Below, piece after piece: positions 15,095-23,194 of a DNA stretch of 24,910 bases. The translations under genes and the position numbers were made by a program. Below the pieces are notes generated by a model, which was not told where the DNA came from, did no database searches, and saw only the letters and a program-made list of their open reading frames with translations. The stretch lies in NCBI GenBank assembly GCA_964501705.1, contig CAZCUQ010000019.1, positions 1-24,910 on the forward strand, read 5' to 3'. This stretch comes from RGIG4694 sp964501705 (GTDB lineage Bacteria > Bacillota > Clostridia > Oscillospirales > Ruminococcaceae). Position 1 is the stretch's first letter. Each line of letters starts with the position of its first letter.

Positions 15095-16099
15095 ATGGAA
15101 AACAATGAAAAGAAAAAGGTTATTTTAAGCGGTATCCAGCCATCGGGAGCGTTTACTCTCGGAAATTACGTGGGAGCTATCAGAAACTGGGCTAAACTTC
15201 AGGATGATTACGACTGCCTTTATATGATAGCCGATATGCACGCGATAACTGTCCGTCAGGATCCCGGCAAGTTGCGCAGAAATACTCTTGAAGCATATGC
15301 GGCTATTGCGGCGTGCGGAGTTGATCCCGAGAATTCCGTGGCGTTTATTCAAAGCCATGTTCCCACTCACGCCATGCTCAACTGGCTGCTTGCCTGCAAT
15401 ACGGGCTTCGGAGAGCTTTCGAGAATGACTCAGTTCAAGGATAAATCCCGAAAGCACGCCGATGACGTAAACGCGGGACTTTTCACCTATCCTGTGCTTA
15501 TGGCCGCGGATATTCTCGCGTATAATGCGGATCTCGTTCCCGTAGGGCAGGATCAGACGCAGCACCTTGAGCTTACGCGTGATGTGGCACAGAGATTCAA
15601 TCAGCGCTACGGCGAGATGTTCACTCTCCCCGACGGATATATCCCTCCTCAGGGCGCAAAGATAATGTCTCTCGCCGACCCCACAAAGAAAATGTCCAAA
15701 TCGGACGAAAATCAAAACGCCTGCGTGTATATCCTCGATGATAAGGATACCGTTATCAGAAAATTCAAAAGAGCCGTCACCGACAGCGATACCGAAATAA
15801 AATTCAAAGAGGGCAAAGACGGAATAAATAATCTTATCACAATATACGGCGCGGTTACGGGAAAGAGCGTTTCGGAAACCGAAAAAGAATTTGAGGGAAA
15901 GGGCTACGGAGATTTCAAGCTTGCCGTCGGAGAAGCCGTGGCGGATCATCTCGCTCCCGTAAGACAAAGGTTCAGCGAGCTTATGAAAAACAAAGACTAT
16001 CTTGTTTCCTGCTATAAAAGAGGAGACGAAGCGGCGCTTAAAATTTCCTCAAGGATAGTTTCAAAGGCGTATCACAAAGCGGGCTTTGTTGACAGATAA
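15095..16099 (+). CDS. trpS: Tryptophanyl-tRNA synthetase
   Basis: Class I synthetase that charges tRNA-Trp with tryptophan; cytoplasmic homodimer. The 334-aa protein has the usual length. The signatures are LSGIQPSGAFTLGNYVGA near the N-terminus (TLGN as the HIGH motif, 21-24), YMIADMHAIT, and KMSKS at 199-203. VPVGQDQTQHLELTRD (148-163) belongs to the ATP/Trp-binding region. ATG 15095 follows a GGAAGGAAC-type ribosome binding site. The upstream UGG T-box independently supports tryptophan specificity. rsmE follows after nine bases and shares the transcript. Confidence 0.97.
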   Translation: MENNEKKKVILSGIQPSGAFTLGNYVGAIRNWAKLQDDYDCLYMIADMHAITVRQDPGKLRRNTLEAYAAIAACGVDPENSVAFIQSHVPTHAMLNWLLACNTGFGELSRMTQFKDKSRKHADDVNAGLFTYPVLMAADILAYNADLVPVGQDQTQHLELTRDVAQRFNQRYGEMFTLPDGYIPPQGAKIMSLADPTKKMSKSDENQNACVYILDDKDTVIRKFKRAVTDSDTEIKFKEGKDGINNLITIYGAVTGKSVSETEKEFEGKGYGDFKLAVGEAVADHLAPVRQRFSELMKNKDYLVSCYKRGDEAALKISSRIVSKAYHKAGFVDR

Positions 16100-16108
16100 G
16101 GATTATTT

Positions 16109-16834
16109 ATGCCGAGATTTTTTATTGAAGAAAAGTCCCTTTTCGGGGACAGTATCATAATTTCAGGAGCGGACGCGAGACACATCGGCTTTTCTCTGCG
16201 CATGAAGATCGGCGACAGTATCACATTCTGCCGCGAGGGAGAGGAATTTCTCTGCGAGATCTCCGAAATGACGGGAACGGAAGTAAAATGCAGGATACTC
16301 GGAAGAGTCCCGTCCGACAGCGAACCGGGCGTTAAACTGACGATCTATCAGGCTCTTCCCAAATCGGATAAGCTTGAGACAGTCATTCAAAAGACCGTGG
16401 AACTGGGAGCGTACAGAATTGTGCCGTTTATCTCAAAAAGATGCGTTTCCCGCCCCGATGAAAAGGCGGCGGAGAAAAAACTCGCAAGATATCGGAAAAT
16501 CGCCGAGGAAGCCGCAAAACAGTCGGGAAGAGGAATTATCCCCGATGTGCCGCGGATAATGACCTTCGGCGAGGCGCTTGACGATGCGGGGCAGACAGGA
16601 TTAAAGCTTATCTGCTATGAAAACGGAGGAAGCTCTCTTTCCGATTTTGATTTTAAAGAAAATAAGAATATCTGTGTGATGATAGGAGCGGAGGGCGGCT
16701 TTGAATTTTCCGAGATCGAAGCGGCGGAAAAATACGGTTTTTCTCCCGTCTGGCTCGGAAAGAGGATATTGCGGTGCGAGACTTGTCCGACGGCAGTTAC
16801 CGCCGTTATTATGAATCTCACGGGTAACTTTTAG
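16109..16834 (+). CDS. rsmE: 16S rRNA m3U1498 methyltransferase RsmE
   Basis: SAM-dependent SPOUT-class methyltransferase that makes 3-methyluridine at position 1498 of 16S rRNA. The 241-aa protein begins MPRFFIEE with a PUA-like N-terminal domain (about 1-70). It ends in the trefoil-knot SAM site: MIGAEGGFEFSEIEAA and LGKRILRCETCPTAV, the RsmE hallmarks. AAGGA lies six bases before ATG 16109. Nine bases separate it from trpS, so it is under the same tryptophan T-box. Elsewhere rsmE often follows prmA or dnaJ, so the trpS pairing is a local arrangement. An imperfect hairpin beginning at the stop codon may end the transcript. Confidence 0.94.
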   Translation: MPRFFIEEKSLFGDSIIISGADARHIGFSLRMKIGDSITFCREGEEFLCEISEMTGTEVKCRILGRVPSDSEPGVKLTIYQALPKSDKLETVIQKTVELGAYRIVPFISKRCVSRPDEKAAEKKLARYRKIAEEAAKQSGRGIIPDVPRIMTFGEALDDAGQTGLKLICYENGGSSLSDFDFKENKNICVMIGAEGGFEFSEIEAAEKYGFSPVWLGKRILRCETCPTAVTAVIMNLTGNF

Positions 16835-16869
16835 CTTTTCGCAGAGTAATATCAAACTCTGAAAAAGCT
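16833..16869. terminator. Possible weak terminator hairpin between convergent genes
   Basis: Arms AGCTTTT plus CAGAGT pair with ACTCTG plus AAAAGCT, with a small internal bulge and an eight-base loop. It lies between the convergent rsmE and HAD genes. Neither side has a good T-run, so termination strength is doubtful. Confidence 0.35.
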
Positions 16870-16899
16870 TTGATGAGCAAAATCCGAACCGAATTCCTT

Positions 16900-17508
16900 T
16901 CATTTGCTTTCCCCGATGATCTTTAAAGCCGCTCTGTCCGCGCTTTCCTTGTCTTTAAAGACAATTCCGTTCATGCCGAGTTCACGGGCGGCTTTGATGT
17001 TTTCCTCGCGGTCGTCTATGAAGATACATTCATTTTCGCAAAGAGAGTATCTTTTCATCAGTCTCATATAAATTTCGGGGTCGGGCTTTATGACCTTTTC
17101 CTTGTAGGAAAGGATTCCTCCGTCGAGAATATCGAGAAATTTCATTTGATCGTCACATTCTCTGCGTATTTTTTCGGGGAAATTTGAAAGGCAGAAAACC
17201 TTTAAGCCTTTTTCCTTAAAGGAATTTATCCATGGGAAAGCGTATGGATACATTGTGATAAATCCGTTAAAATCTTTGAAGCTTTTGCGGATATCATCTC
17301 CGATTTCGGGGTCGTTTCGCACAAAGCTTTCAATGACCTCGTCATAGCTCAGAACGTTTCGGTCGAGTTCGTCCCATTCCTTTGAATATATTGACGCTTT
17401 GTAAATTCTGTCGGAAATATCCTTCGGACAGCCCTTGCCTCTCAAAAATTCATCAAAATTAATTCTTACCAGAACAGCTCCGATGTCGAAGATAATATTT
17501 TTTATCAT
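16900..17508 (-). CDS. HAD-family hydrolase (subfamily IA)
   Basis: Predicted haloacid-dehalogenase-type phosphatase acting on a small phosphorylated metabolite. The 202-aa protein shows the four HAD motifs: FDIGAVLV with nucleophile Asp8, CLSNF (motif II Ser), the conserved Lys in KVIKPDPEIY, and FIDDREEN (motif IV). A helical cap sits between motifs I and II. The D-I-G-x-V-L form of motif I, instead of DxD, resembles the YihX-like group, which includes sugar-phosphate phosphatases. AAAGGAG lies eight bases before ATG 17508. It is divergent from the rubredoxin-fusion gene and convergent with rsmE. No clear promoter was found for it. Confidence 0.87.
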   Translation of the reverse strand: MIKNIIFDIGAVLVRINFDEFLRGKGCPKDISDRIYKASIYSKEWDELDRNVLSYDEVIESFVRNDPEIGDDIRKSFKDFNGFITMYPYAFPWINSFKEKGLKVFCLSNFPEKIRRECDDQMKFLDILDGGILSYKEKVIKPDPEIYMRLMKRYSLCENECIFIDDREENIKAARELGMNGIVFKDKESADRAALKIIGESK

Positions 17509-17530
17509 TTAAATTTCTCCTTTGTTGACG

Positions 17531-17559
17531 TTGACAAAACGCAAAAAAACGGTTATAAT
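17531..17559 (+). promoter_or_regulatory. SigA promoter of the flavin reductase-rubredoxin gene
   Basis: TTGACA (17531-17536) and TATAAT (17554-17559) are both consensus with a 17-base spacer, about 32 bases before the ATG. This is the strongest-looking promoter in the window and suggests high constitutive expression. Confidence 0.85.
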
Positions 17560-17590
17560 AATTACATAAATTTAATGGAGGAAAAAAAAC

Positions 17591-18202
17591 ATGGATAATA
17601 ATGTGATGTTTAAAATCGGATACGGTCTTTACGTGCTTTCAGCGCGTCTTGACGGATATGACAACGGCTGTATAATCAATACGTTCATGCAGACGGCGGA
17701 AAATCCGAACAAAGTTGTCTGTTCGGTGAACAAGGCAAATTATACCTGTGAGATGATCCGAAAGTCAGGAGAATTCAATGTGTCTCTCCTTGACGAAAGC
17801 GCGGATTTTTCGCTGTTTAAGCGTTTCGGATATCAGTCGGGCAGAGACGCGGATAAATTTAAGGATTTCGGCAATGCAGACAGAAGCAAAAACGGACTTA
17901 TGTATATCTCCTGCCATACGAATTCCTATATTTCATGCAGAGTGATATCGGAAAACGATATGGGAAGCCATATTCTGTTCACTGCGCAAGTAACCGACGC
18001 TGTTATGTTACAGGATACAAAATCGCTTACCTACGACTATTATCAGAATAATATCAAACCCGTGCGCAGTACGGAAGAACAAAAAAAGACAGGCTGGATA
18101 TGCAGGATATGCGGATATATTTATGAGGGAGATGAGCTTCCCGCGGATTATATCTGCCCTATATGCAAGCATGGAGCTTCCGATTTTGAAAAGCTTCAAT
18201 GA
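17591..18202 (+). CDS. Flavin reductase-rubredoxin fusion (high-molecular-weight rubredoxin)
   Basis: Electron-transfer protein of anaerobes. The 203-aa product has an N-terminal FMN-binding flavin reductase-like domain (about 1-155; GLYVLSARLDGYDNGCIINTF and NVSLLDE are typical). A short linker leads to a C-terminal rubredoxin domain (about 167-203), with Cys171, 174, 189 and 192 in CRICGYIYEG and CPICK binding one iron. In Moorella the similar Hrb accepts electrons from NAD(P)H and passes them to the flavodiiron protein FprA for O2 or NO reduction. That role is likely but no FprA gene is in this window. GGAGG lies nine bases before ATG 17591, behind a consensus promoter. Confidence 0.92.
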   Translation: MDNNVMFKIGYGLYVLSARLDGYDNGCIINTFMQTAENPNKVVCSVNKANYTCEMIRKSGEFNVSLLDESADFSLFKRFGYQSGRDADKFKDFGNADRSKNGLMYISCHTNSYISCRVISENDMGSHILFTAQVTDAVMLQDTKSLTYDYYQNNIKPVRSTEEQKKTGWICRICGYIYEGDELPADYICPICKHGASDFEKLQ

Positions 18203-18223
18203 GTTTGCGTGATACGCTGTGTA

Positions 18224-19252
18224 TCAGCCGACGCTCACTTCCCCCGAAAGGACTCTTTTGTAGTCCTCGTAATTCTCCCTGAGAAGCCTTGGAGTATCAA
18301 GCTCATACGGGCATTTTGACCTGCACGCTCCGCAGTTTATGCAGTTTTCGATTTGTTTCATATTGCTTTGCCACGCTTCGCCGAGCCAGTTTTCGGACGG
18401 AGCGCGGCGGAGCATAAGAGACATTCTCGCGCAGTTGTTTATCTGTATCCCCATAGGACAGGGCATACAGTAACCGCAGCCCCGGCAGAAATTTCCGCCG
18501 AGATTTTTTTTATCCTCATCAATGGCTCTTTTTATTTCATCGTTCATAACGGGGGTATCGTCCATGCAGGAGAGCCACTTGTCAAGCTCGTTTTCGCGCT
18601 GTATTCCCCAAATCGGCATAACGCCGTCAAACTGTCCGATAAAAGCGTAAGCAAGTCGGAAATCCGTGATGATACCGCCGGCCAGAGCTTTCATTGCGAT
18701 AAAGCCGACATTATTTTTCCTGCATCTGTCCGCAAGAGAAAGCTCCCTCTCTCCCGAAATATAGCAGAAAGGAAACTGAAGAGTCTCATATAGTCCCGAA
18801 TCAACGGCTTCTTCCGCGACGCCTATTTTATGGGCTGTTATTCCTATATGGCGGATCATTCCCTGACGTTTGAAATCCTCCATAAGCTCGTACATTCCGC
18901 TTCCGTCGTCGGGTCTGAAGCATTTATCGGCGCAGTGGAACTGATAGATATCGATGTAATCGGTTTTAAGTTTTTTAAGAGATTCATCGAGTTGTTTTTT
19001 CATATCCTCGGTATTTTTAGCCATAGTTTTTGTGGCGATGAAGATATTTTTGCGTACATCGGAGAGTGCGAGGCCGATTTTTTCCTCGCTGTCGGAGTAT
19101 GCTCTTGCGGTATCGAAGAAGGTTATTTTTCCCTCATAAGCTTTTCGGAGAAGCTTCACGGCGGTATTTTTATCGCAGCGCTGAACGGGAAGAGCTCCGA
19201 AGCCGTTTTGCGGTGAAATTATTCCTGTTTTTCCGAGAGTTATATTTTTCAT
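18224..19252 (-). CDS. Aldo/keto reductase with C-terminal 4Fe-4S clusters
   Basis: Predicted oxidoreductase with an AKR barrel (about 1-270) and an iron-sulfur tail. The AKR catalytic residues are visible: FDTARAY (Asp and Tyr), IATKT (Lys) and IYQFH (His). The C-terminal part has two cysteine sets, CRGCGYCMPCP and CINCGACRSKCP, which fit two 4Fe-4S clusters. Such proteins are common in Clostridia; the substrate is not known and they need not use NAD(P)H alone. I chose ATG 19252 (MKNITLGKTG, 342 aa): AAGGA lies nine bases upstream, while the in-frame ATG at 19297 adds a lysine-rich stretch and has no ribosome binding site. It converges with the rubredoxin-fusion gene across 21 bases. Confidence 0.9.
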   Translation of the reverse strand: MKNITLGKTGIISPQNGFGALPVQRCDKNTAVKLLRKAYEGKITFFDTARAYSDSEEKIGLALSDVRKNIFIATKTMAKNTEDMKKQLDESLKKLKTDYIDIYQFHCADKCFRPDDGSGMYELMEDFKRQGMIRHIGITAHKIGVAEEAVDSGLYETLQFPFCYISGERELSLADRCRKNNVGFIAMKALAGGIITDFRLAYAFIGQFDGVMPIWGIQRENELDKWLSCMDDTPVMNDEIKRAIDEDKKNLGGNFCRGCGYCMPCPMGIQINNCARMSLMLRRAPSENWLGEAWQSNMKQIENCINCGACRSKCPYELDTPRLLRENYEDYKRVLSGEVSVG

Positions 19253-19371
19253 AAAAAGCGTTCCTTTTTTCTTCTTTTTTCTTATAGTGTGGATCATTGC
19301 CGAATCCCCGTATTATATATCGGCTGTCGGAAATCAATCTTTAGATACCGATGGCGGGTTTTCCCTGCGGG

Positions 19372-20256
19372 TCAGTTTTCACCGGCCGGTTGTATCAGCT
19401 GTTTTTTCCTATTTGATATAACTCCTTCCGCAATGCAAAAAGCTGAAACCGTAAAGATCGCAAGACTGTTTATCAGAGAATATATAACAGCGTCATCATT
19501 AAAGTTCCCGTCAAGTGCCATAGACGTTACTAACGTAACGACCTTGTTATTCACCGCATGAGCTATTCCTGCGGGATAAACGGAACCCGTCTTTTCCGTA
19601 ATCCACATCAGCAGTATCCCGCTTGAAATGCAGTCGATACACATAAGCCCTATTCCCACATACGGATATCCCGGATAATCAAATCCGAAATTGAGTCCGC
19701 AGATAATGGGGACGCTGTGCCATACGCCCCATATCACGCCGCCTGTGATAAGAGCCGCGGGGCGATTCATTACTTTCAGAAGCTTCGGATAAAGATATCC
19801 TCTCCAGCCAAGCTCTTCTCCGAGAAAAACAGGAAGAACCGCAACGCATGACGACAGATTTATAAGTATCATTCCGAAAAACCCTGTTACGCCGATTCCC
19901 GACTCGGACAGATTCTTTGACAGATTAATTTTTGCGTCTGTAAAAACAGTTGTGTATATTATGTCAAGCGCCCCGCAGATAAGGATAAGTATTACGGCAA
20001 GCAGATAGTATTTCACGTTTCCTTTGAAATTAAACCGAAGAAAAGATTCTTTCATCCCCTCTTTCGTATAAGCCCTTGCAAGAAGCGACGCCGCTGCGGG
20101 TGTGAACATCGAAAGAAACGATAGCAGCTGACCGTCCATGGATTTTATTTCAGTGTCTTTTGAATTCAGCTGAAACGCTCCCGACACTCCGGTGAGAATA
20201 ACAAGAAAAAACATAAACACGAATATCTGTCTGACGGTTTCCTTTTTATTTTGCAT
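19372..20256 (-). CDS. CPBP family intramembrane glutamic protease
   Basis: The 294-aa integral membrane protein has about eight hydrophobic segments and the three CPBP/Abi motifs: EELGWRGYLY (Glu147, Glu148, Arg152), GVIWGVWHSVP (His180) and HAVNN (233-237). The family includes Rce1-like prenyl-protein proteases and many bacterial members tied to bacteriocin processing or self-immunity. It overlaps the upstream permease gene by 11 bases, with AAAGGAG nine bases before ATG 20256, and is the last gene of the GntR/ABC operon. A role in antimicrobial-peptide defence or maturation of a transported peptide is inferred only from this context. Confidence 0.9.
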   Translation of the reverse strand: MQNKKETVRQIFVFMFFLVILTGVSGAFQLNSKDTEIKSMDGQLLSFLSMFTPAAASLLARAYTKEGMKESFLRFNFKGNVKYYLLAVILILICGALDIIYTTVFTDAKINLSKNLSESGIGVTGFFGMILINLSSCVAVLPVFLGEELGWRGYLYPKLLKVMNRPAALITGGVIWGVWHSVPIICGLNFGFDYPGYPYVGIGLMCIDCISSGILLMWITEKTGSVYPAGIAHAVNNKVVTLVTSMALDGNFNDDAVIYSLINSLAIFTVSAFCIAEGVISNRKKQLIQPAGEN

Positions 20257-20986
20257 ACCCTTGCGCTCCTTTCAGATACAGCCTGCATGAGATCCTGTAG
20301 GAAATATAATATAAAACAAGAGAAACAAACGGGACACTTCCGACGGCAAAATAAACAGCGTCGCTGATTCCCGAAGTGTCACTGAGGCTCAGCATAAATT
20401 CCCAAAGCTTATCTGTACTGCCGAACATTTCGGTATTTCCGAAAAGAAAATACTCAAACACAAAAAGCACAAGCAGAACTCCCATGACCGTCTTTACCAT
20501 TCCGCCTTTCCTGCAGCCGAAGCGTATCATGAACGGAAACTCTATAGCGTGAAACAGGAGAAATATCCATAATAAAAGCTCGGTGTTTACTATCAGCGGT
20601 TTTTCCTCCGCCAGAGAATATGAAAGATAACCGAAAAATGTGCAGAGATTCGAGAGAAGAATATAGGAAATAAAAGTAAACATATATTTCGCGCCTATCT
20701 GACCTTTTAACGTCAGCGGCGTCGAGCTTATGAAAGCCGCCCATTTTTTTATTTCATCCGTTTCAAAAATTCCTCCGATAGACATTCCCCAGACAAGGAA
20801 CATAAAAAAATAAAATATCAGGCTCATAAAAAGCAAAAGCATTTCCGTTATTTCGGAGTTCTCGCTGTCGGAGGGAGAGATAAGCAGAGGAGCCATCGTC
20901 ATAAGACCCAGAAGGATCTCCGCCGCCAAAAGAGAAATAAAAGTTCTTTTTTGCAGGACAAGATCCTTGTAAATAAGTCCCCACAT
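20246..20986 (-). CDS. ABC-2 type transporter permease (second)
   Basis: Membrane subunit of an ABC transporter. From ATG 20986 the 246-aa protein begins MWGLIYKDLVLQKRTF, the N-terminus typical of ABC-2 permeases. It has about six transmembrane segments, including runs of hydrophobic residues near 15-33, 50-75, 100-120, 140-160, 170-185 and 215-235. The frame is open further upstream but GGAGGG lies eight bases before ATG 20986, and that ATG overlaps the previous stop as TGATG. The N-terminal motif YKDhhL recurs in the preceding permease, so the two are likely distant paralogues forming a heterodimer with the ATPase. Substrate unknown. Confidence 0.86.
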   Translation of the reverse strand: MWGLIYKDLVLQKRTFISLLAAEILLGLMTMAPLLISPSDSENSEITEMLLLFMSLIFYFFMFLVWGMSIGGIFETDEIKKWAAFISSTPLTLKGQIGAKYMFTFISYILLSNLCTFFGYLSYSLAEEKPLIVNTELLLWIFLLFHAIEFPFMIRFGCRKGGMVKTVMGVLLVLFVFEYFLFGNTEMFGSTDKLWEFMLSLSDTSGISDAVYFAVGSVPFVSLVLYYISYRISCRLYLKGAQGYAK

Positions 20987-21774
20987 CAGTTTTCCCTCCT
21001 TTTTTCTATCTTGACGAAAATGTGAAACGATATGAAAAGTATCGCCGCAATTATAAGAACGGAAAACGGAAAAATAATATCTCCCATACCGTTTATTATT
21101 TCGGCATAAAACGAAAAAACATCCGAAAACGTCATGTCTTCCCCCGAATTCCAAAGAGTTTTCAGAATAGGGAGTATTATTATCAGATATGTTATTATTC
21201 CTGCGGCAGTTAAAAAGAAGTTTGCCTTTGAGGGCGTTTTGAATTTCATCATTACGGCTGTGACCGCACAGGAACAGAAAAAAATAACAATAAGCAGGAG
21301 TGTCAGATTTTTCAAGGCTCTTATATCGAATTCCCTGTGCGCGAAATTAAAAAGAAGCGCCGTGCTTATGATGGAAAGCGGAAACCCCACCGCCGCGGAA
21401 ATCAGCATTGAAACAATTTTGGTAAGACAAAAGCTCTCTGCGGAAACCGGACAACTGTACATAAATCTGTTCCAGTTCGTATTTCTGTCCGAATAGACGA
21501 CTCCCGAGTCCGAGAGCACGGTAAACAGCAGCACGATCGATGATGCGTATACAAGAACCGAAAAGCTGTCTTTATTTATATCGGTATTATTCTTTAAATT
21601 TCCGAAGTCAAAGCTTAAATATATCGACGCGGAAATAATAAAAAGCAAAAGCCATATCAGAAGTCCGAGAAAAAGATTTCCTCTTTTAAGATAAAAATCC
21701 TTATACATAATTCCTTTTATAACTCTCATGCGAGACGTTTCAGCGCCCGATGGATGATCCGTTTTATTTTTCAT
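20986..21774 (-). CDS. ABC-2 type transporter permease (first)
   Basis: Membrane subunit paired with the ATPase encoded just upstream. From ATG 21774 the protein is 262 aa. It has a short hydrophilic lead, the motif IMYKDFYLKRGN, and about six hydrophobic segments, with a characteristic VVYSDRNTNWNRFMYSCPVS loop. I chose this ATG since AAGGAG lies eight bases upstream, inside the end of the ATPase gene; an earlier GTG at 21783 has no spacing to that site. Stop and start overlap as TAATG. The pattern of one ATPase with two non-identical permeases and a YtrA regulator resembles the Bacillus ytr operon. Export of an antibiotic or lipid-like molecule is possible. Confidence 0.86.
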   Translation of the reverse strand: MKNKTDHPSGAETSRMRVIKGIMYKDFYLKRGNLFLGLLIWLLLFIISASIYLSFDFGNLKNNTDINKDSFSVLVYASSIVLLFTVLSDSGVVYSDRNTNWNRFMYSCPVSAESFCLTKIVSMLISAAVGFPLSIISTALLFNFAHREFDIRALKNLTLLLIVIFFCSCAVTAVMMKFKTPSKANFFLTAAGIITYLIIILPILKTLWNSGEDMTFSDVFSFYAEIINGMGDIIFPFSVLIIAAILFISFHIFVKIEKRREN

Positions 21775-22652
21775 TATGTCCACTCCTTTTTGGGAGAATT
21801 CACATAGAAAAGCATGATCTCCTCAAGAGTCGTGCTGTCGATGACAAGTCCCGAATATTTTCTTTCCGCGTTTTCCTTGTCCGAAACCATGACCTCCGCG
21901 CCGAATTCGGTCACACGTGCGCTTACCGTATCGGCGGGGTCGATATTCTTATAGTCGGAATTTCCGCATTTTATAACTCCGTGTCTGTAAAGGATATCGT
22001 CCTTATAGCCGCTTAAAAGAATCTTTCCTTTGTTGATAAAGGCAACGCTGTCCGCGATTTTTTCGAGGTCGCTCGTTATGTGCGATGACATAAAAATGCT
22101 GTTGTTTTCGTCCTGTATGTATTCAAGGAATATATCGAGTATTTCATTTCGGACAACGGGATCAAGTCCGGTGGTCGCCTCGTCCATTATCAGCAGTTCC
22201 GCCTTATGGGATAACGCACAAGCTATCTGAAGCTTCATCTTCATGCCCTTTGAGAACTGTCCGATCTTCTTTTTCGCGGGAAGTCCGAAACGCTCCAGAT
22301 AGTTTTCGTAAACTCTTTTATCCCAGTTTTTATAGATATCGCCGAGGATAACCGATATCTGTTTCGCACTAAAATCGTCATGGAAAGGAAGCTCGTCGAA
22401 TACAGGGGAGATTCTTTCCTTAACATCCGTTTCATATTTGATATTATCCATTCCGAGAAGCTTTATGCTGCCGCTGTCGGGTTTTATTATGTTAAGCATT
22501 GACTTGATCGTAGTTGTTTTTCCCGCGCCGTTTTGTCCGATAAAGCCCATGATACTGCCCTTCGGAAGAGTTATGGATACGTTGTCGAGAGTAAATCCGT
22601 CGTATTTTTTTGTTATGCCGTTGATTTCCGCAGCGTTTTCAAAATCGCTCAT
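21774..22652 (-). CDS. ABC transporter ATP-binding protein
   Basis: Energy-coupling subunit for the two ABC-2 permeases downstream. The 292-aa protein has all motor motifs: Walker A GQNGAGKT (39-46), signature FSKGMK (133-138, in place of LSGGQ), Walker B LLIMDE (153-158), the D-loop TGLD and the H-loop His191 in SSHITSDLE. The C-terminal extension (about 225-292) follows the YtrB/BcrA-like group. Its ATG 22652 is two bases past the GntR stop. The end of the GntR reading frame (GGAGA) serves as the ribosome binding site, so translation is tightly coupled. Substrate direction is most likely export, from family resemblance. Confidence 0.93.
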   Translation of the reverse strand: MSDFENAAEINGITKKYDGFTLDNVSITLPKGSIMGFIGQNGAGKTTTIKSMLNIIKPDSGSIKLLGMDNIKYETDVKERISPVFDELPFHDDFSAKQISVILGDIYKNWDKRVYENYLERFGLPAKKKIGQFSKGMKMKLQIACALSHKAELLIMDEATTGLDPVVRNEILDIFLEYIQDENNSIFMSSHITSDLEKIADSVAFINKGKILLSGYKDDILYRHGVIKCGNSDYKNIDPADTVSARVTEFGAEVMVSDKENAERKYSGLVIDSTTLEEIMLFYVNSPKKEWT

Positions 22653-22653
22653 G

Positions 22654-23028
22654 CTATTCTCCTTTATAGATCATCTTCAGAATTTCGATAAGCTCCGAAA
22701 GCTCTATCCCGCAAAGCTTGCCCTTTTCACAGGCGGAGGATAACAATTCCTCCATCTGCCTTAGATTTTCTTCCTTTAAAAGCTCGCTGTTCTGTGACTT
22801 TACGAAAGAGCCTTTTCCCGTATAGGATTCTATGAAGCCTTCTCTTTCAAGCTCCTCGTATGCGCGTTTTGTCGTGATAACGCTTATTCGGAGTTTTTGA
22901 GCGAGCATTCTCATTGACGGAAGGGCGTCCCCTTCTTTAAGAGTCCCGTTCAGGATCATTCCTTTTATTTGGGCGGATATCTGTTCATAGATAGGCTCTC
23001 CTGAGGAATTTGAGATTATTATATCCAT
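22654..23028 (-). CDS. GntR family transcriptional regulator, YtrA subfamily
   Basis: DNA-binding repressor, first gene of the operon. From ATG 23028 the protein is 124 aa: an N-terminal winged helix with the GntR pattern (PIYEQISAQIKGMILNGTLKEGDALPSMRMLA, then TTKRAYEELEREGFI), and a short helical tail that dimerises. It lacks the large effector domain of other GntR members, as in YtrA. AGAGG lies seven bases before the ATG; the open frame continues upstream through the promoter and is not used. It probably binds the palindrome at 23044-23074 and represses its own operon until an inducer, often a cell-wall antibiotic in this subfamily, is present. Confidence 0.92.
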   Translation of the reverse strand: MDIIISNSSGEPIYEQISAQIKGMILNGTLKEGDALPSMRMLAQKLRISVITTKRAYEELEREGFIESYTGKGSFVKSQNSELLKEENLRQMEELLSSACEKGKLCGIELSELIEILKMIYKGE

Positions 23029-23043
23029 TTGTGTACCTCTTGG

Positions 23044-23097
23044 TATAATGTATATATCCTTTATACACATTATATACTTTCGATATACGTTTGTCAA
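23044..23097 (-). promoter_or_regulatory. Promoter and likely GntR/YtrA operator of the ABC-CPBP operon
   Basis: On the minus strand, TTGACA (23092-23097) and TATAAT (23069-23074) are both consensus with a 17-base spacer. An inverted repeat, TATAATGTATATA (23044-23056) and TATACACATTATA (23062-23074), matches at 12 of 13 positions around a five-base spacer. It covers the -10 box and the start site, so a bound repressor would block transcription. Its place right before the regulator gene suggests autoregulation. Confidence 0.78.
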
Positions 23098-23125
23098 TAG
23101 CTTTTTTAAATTTTTTCATAAAAAT

Positions 23126-23154
23126 TTGACTTTTATCAGAATCTGTACTATAAT
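23126..23154 (+). promoter_or_regulatory. SigA promoter of the YitT-family gene
   Basis: TTGACT (23126-23131) and TATAAT (23149-23154) are separated by 17 bases, about 40 bases before the ATG. It is divergent from the GntR promoter and about 30 bases from it. Confidence 0.8.
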
Positions 23155-23194
23155 TAATTTAAGAAAACCTCATCGATATAAGAAAGGACTTTTT

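Noticed and set aside
18203..18223. Small stem (GATAC/GTATC) between the convergent rubredoxin and AKR genes
   Set aside because: Short, with no T-run; not enough to call a terminator.
20987..21154. N-terminal extension of the second permease and of several other genes
   Set aside because: The upstream frame overlaps the preceding gene and has no ribosome binding site, while a good site precedes the internal ATG.
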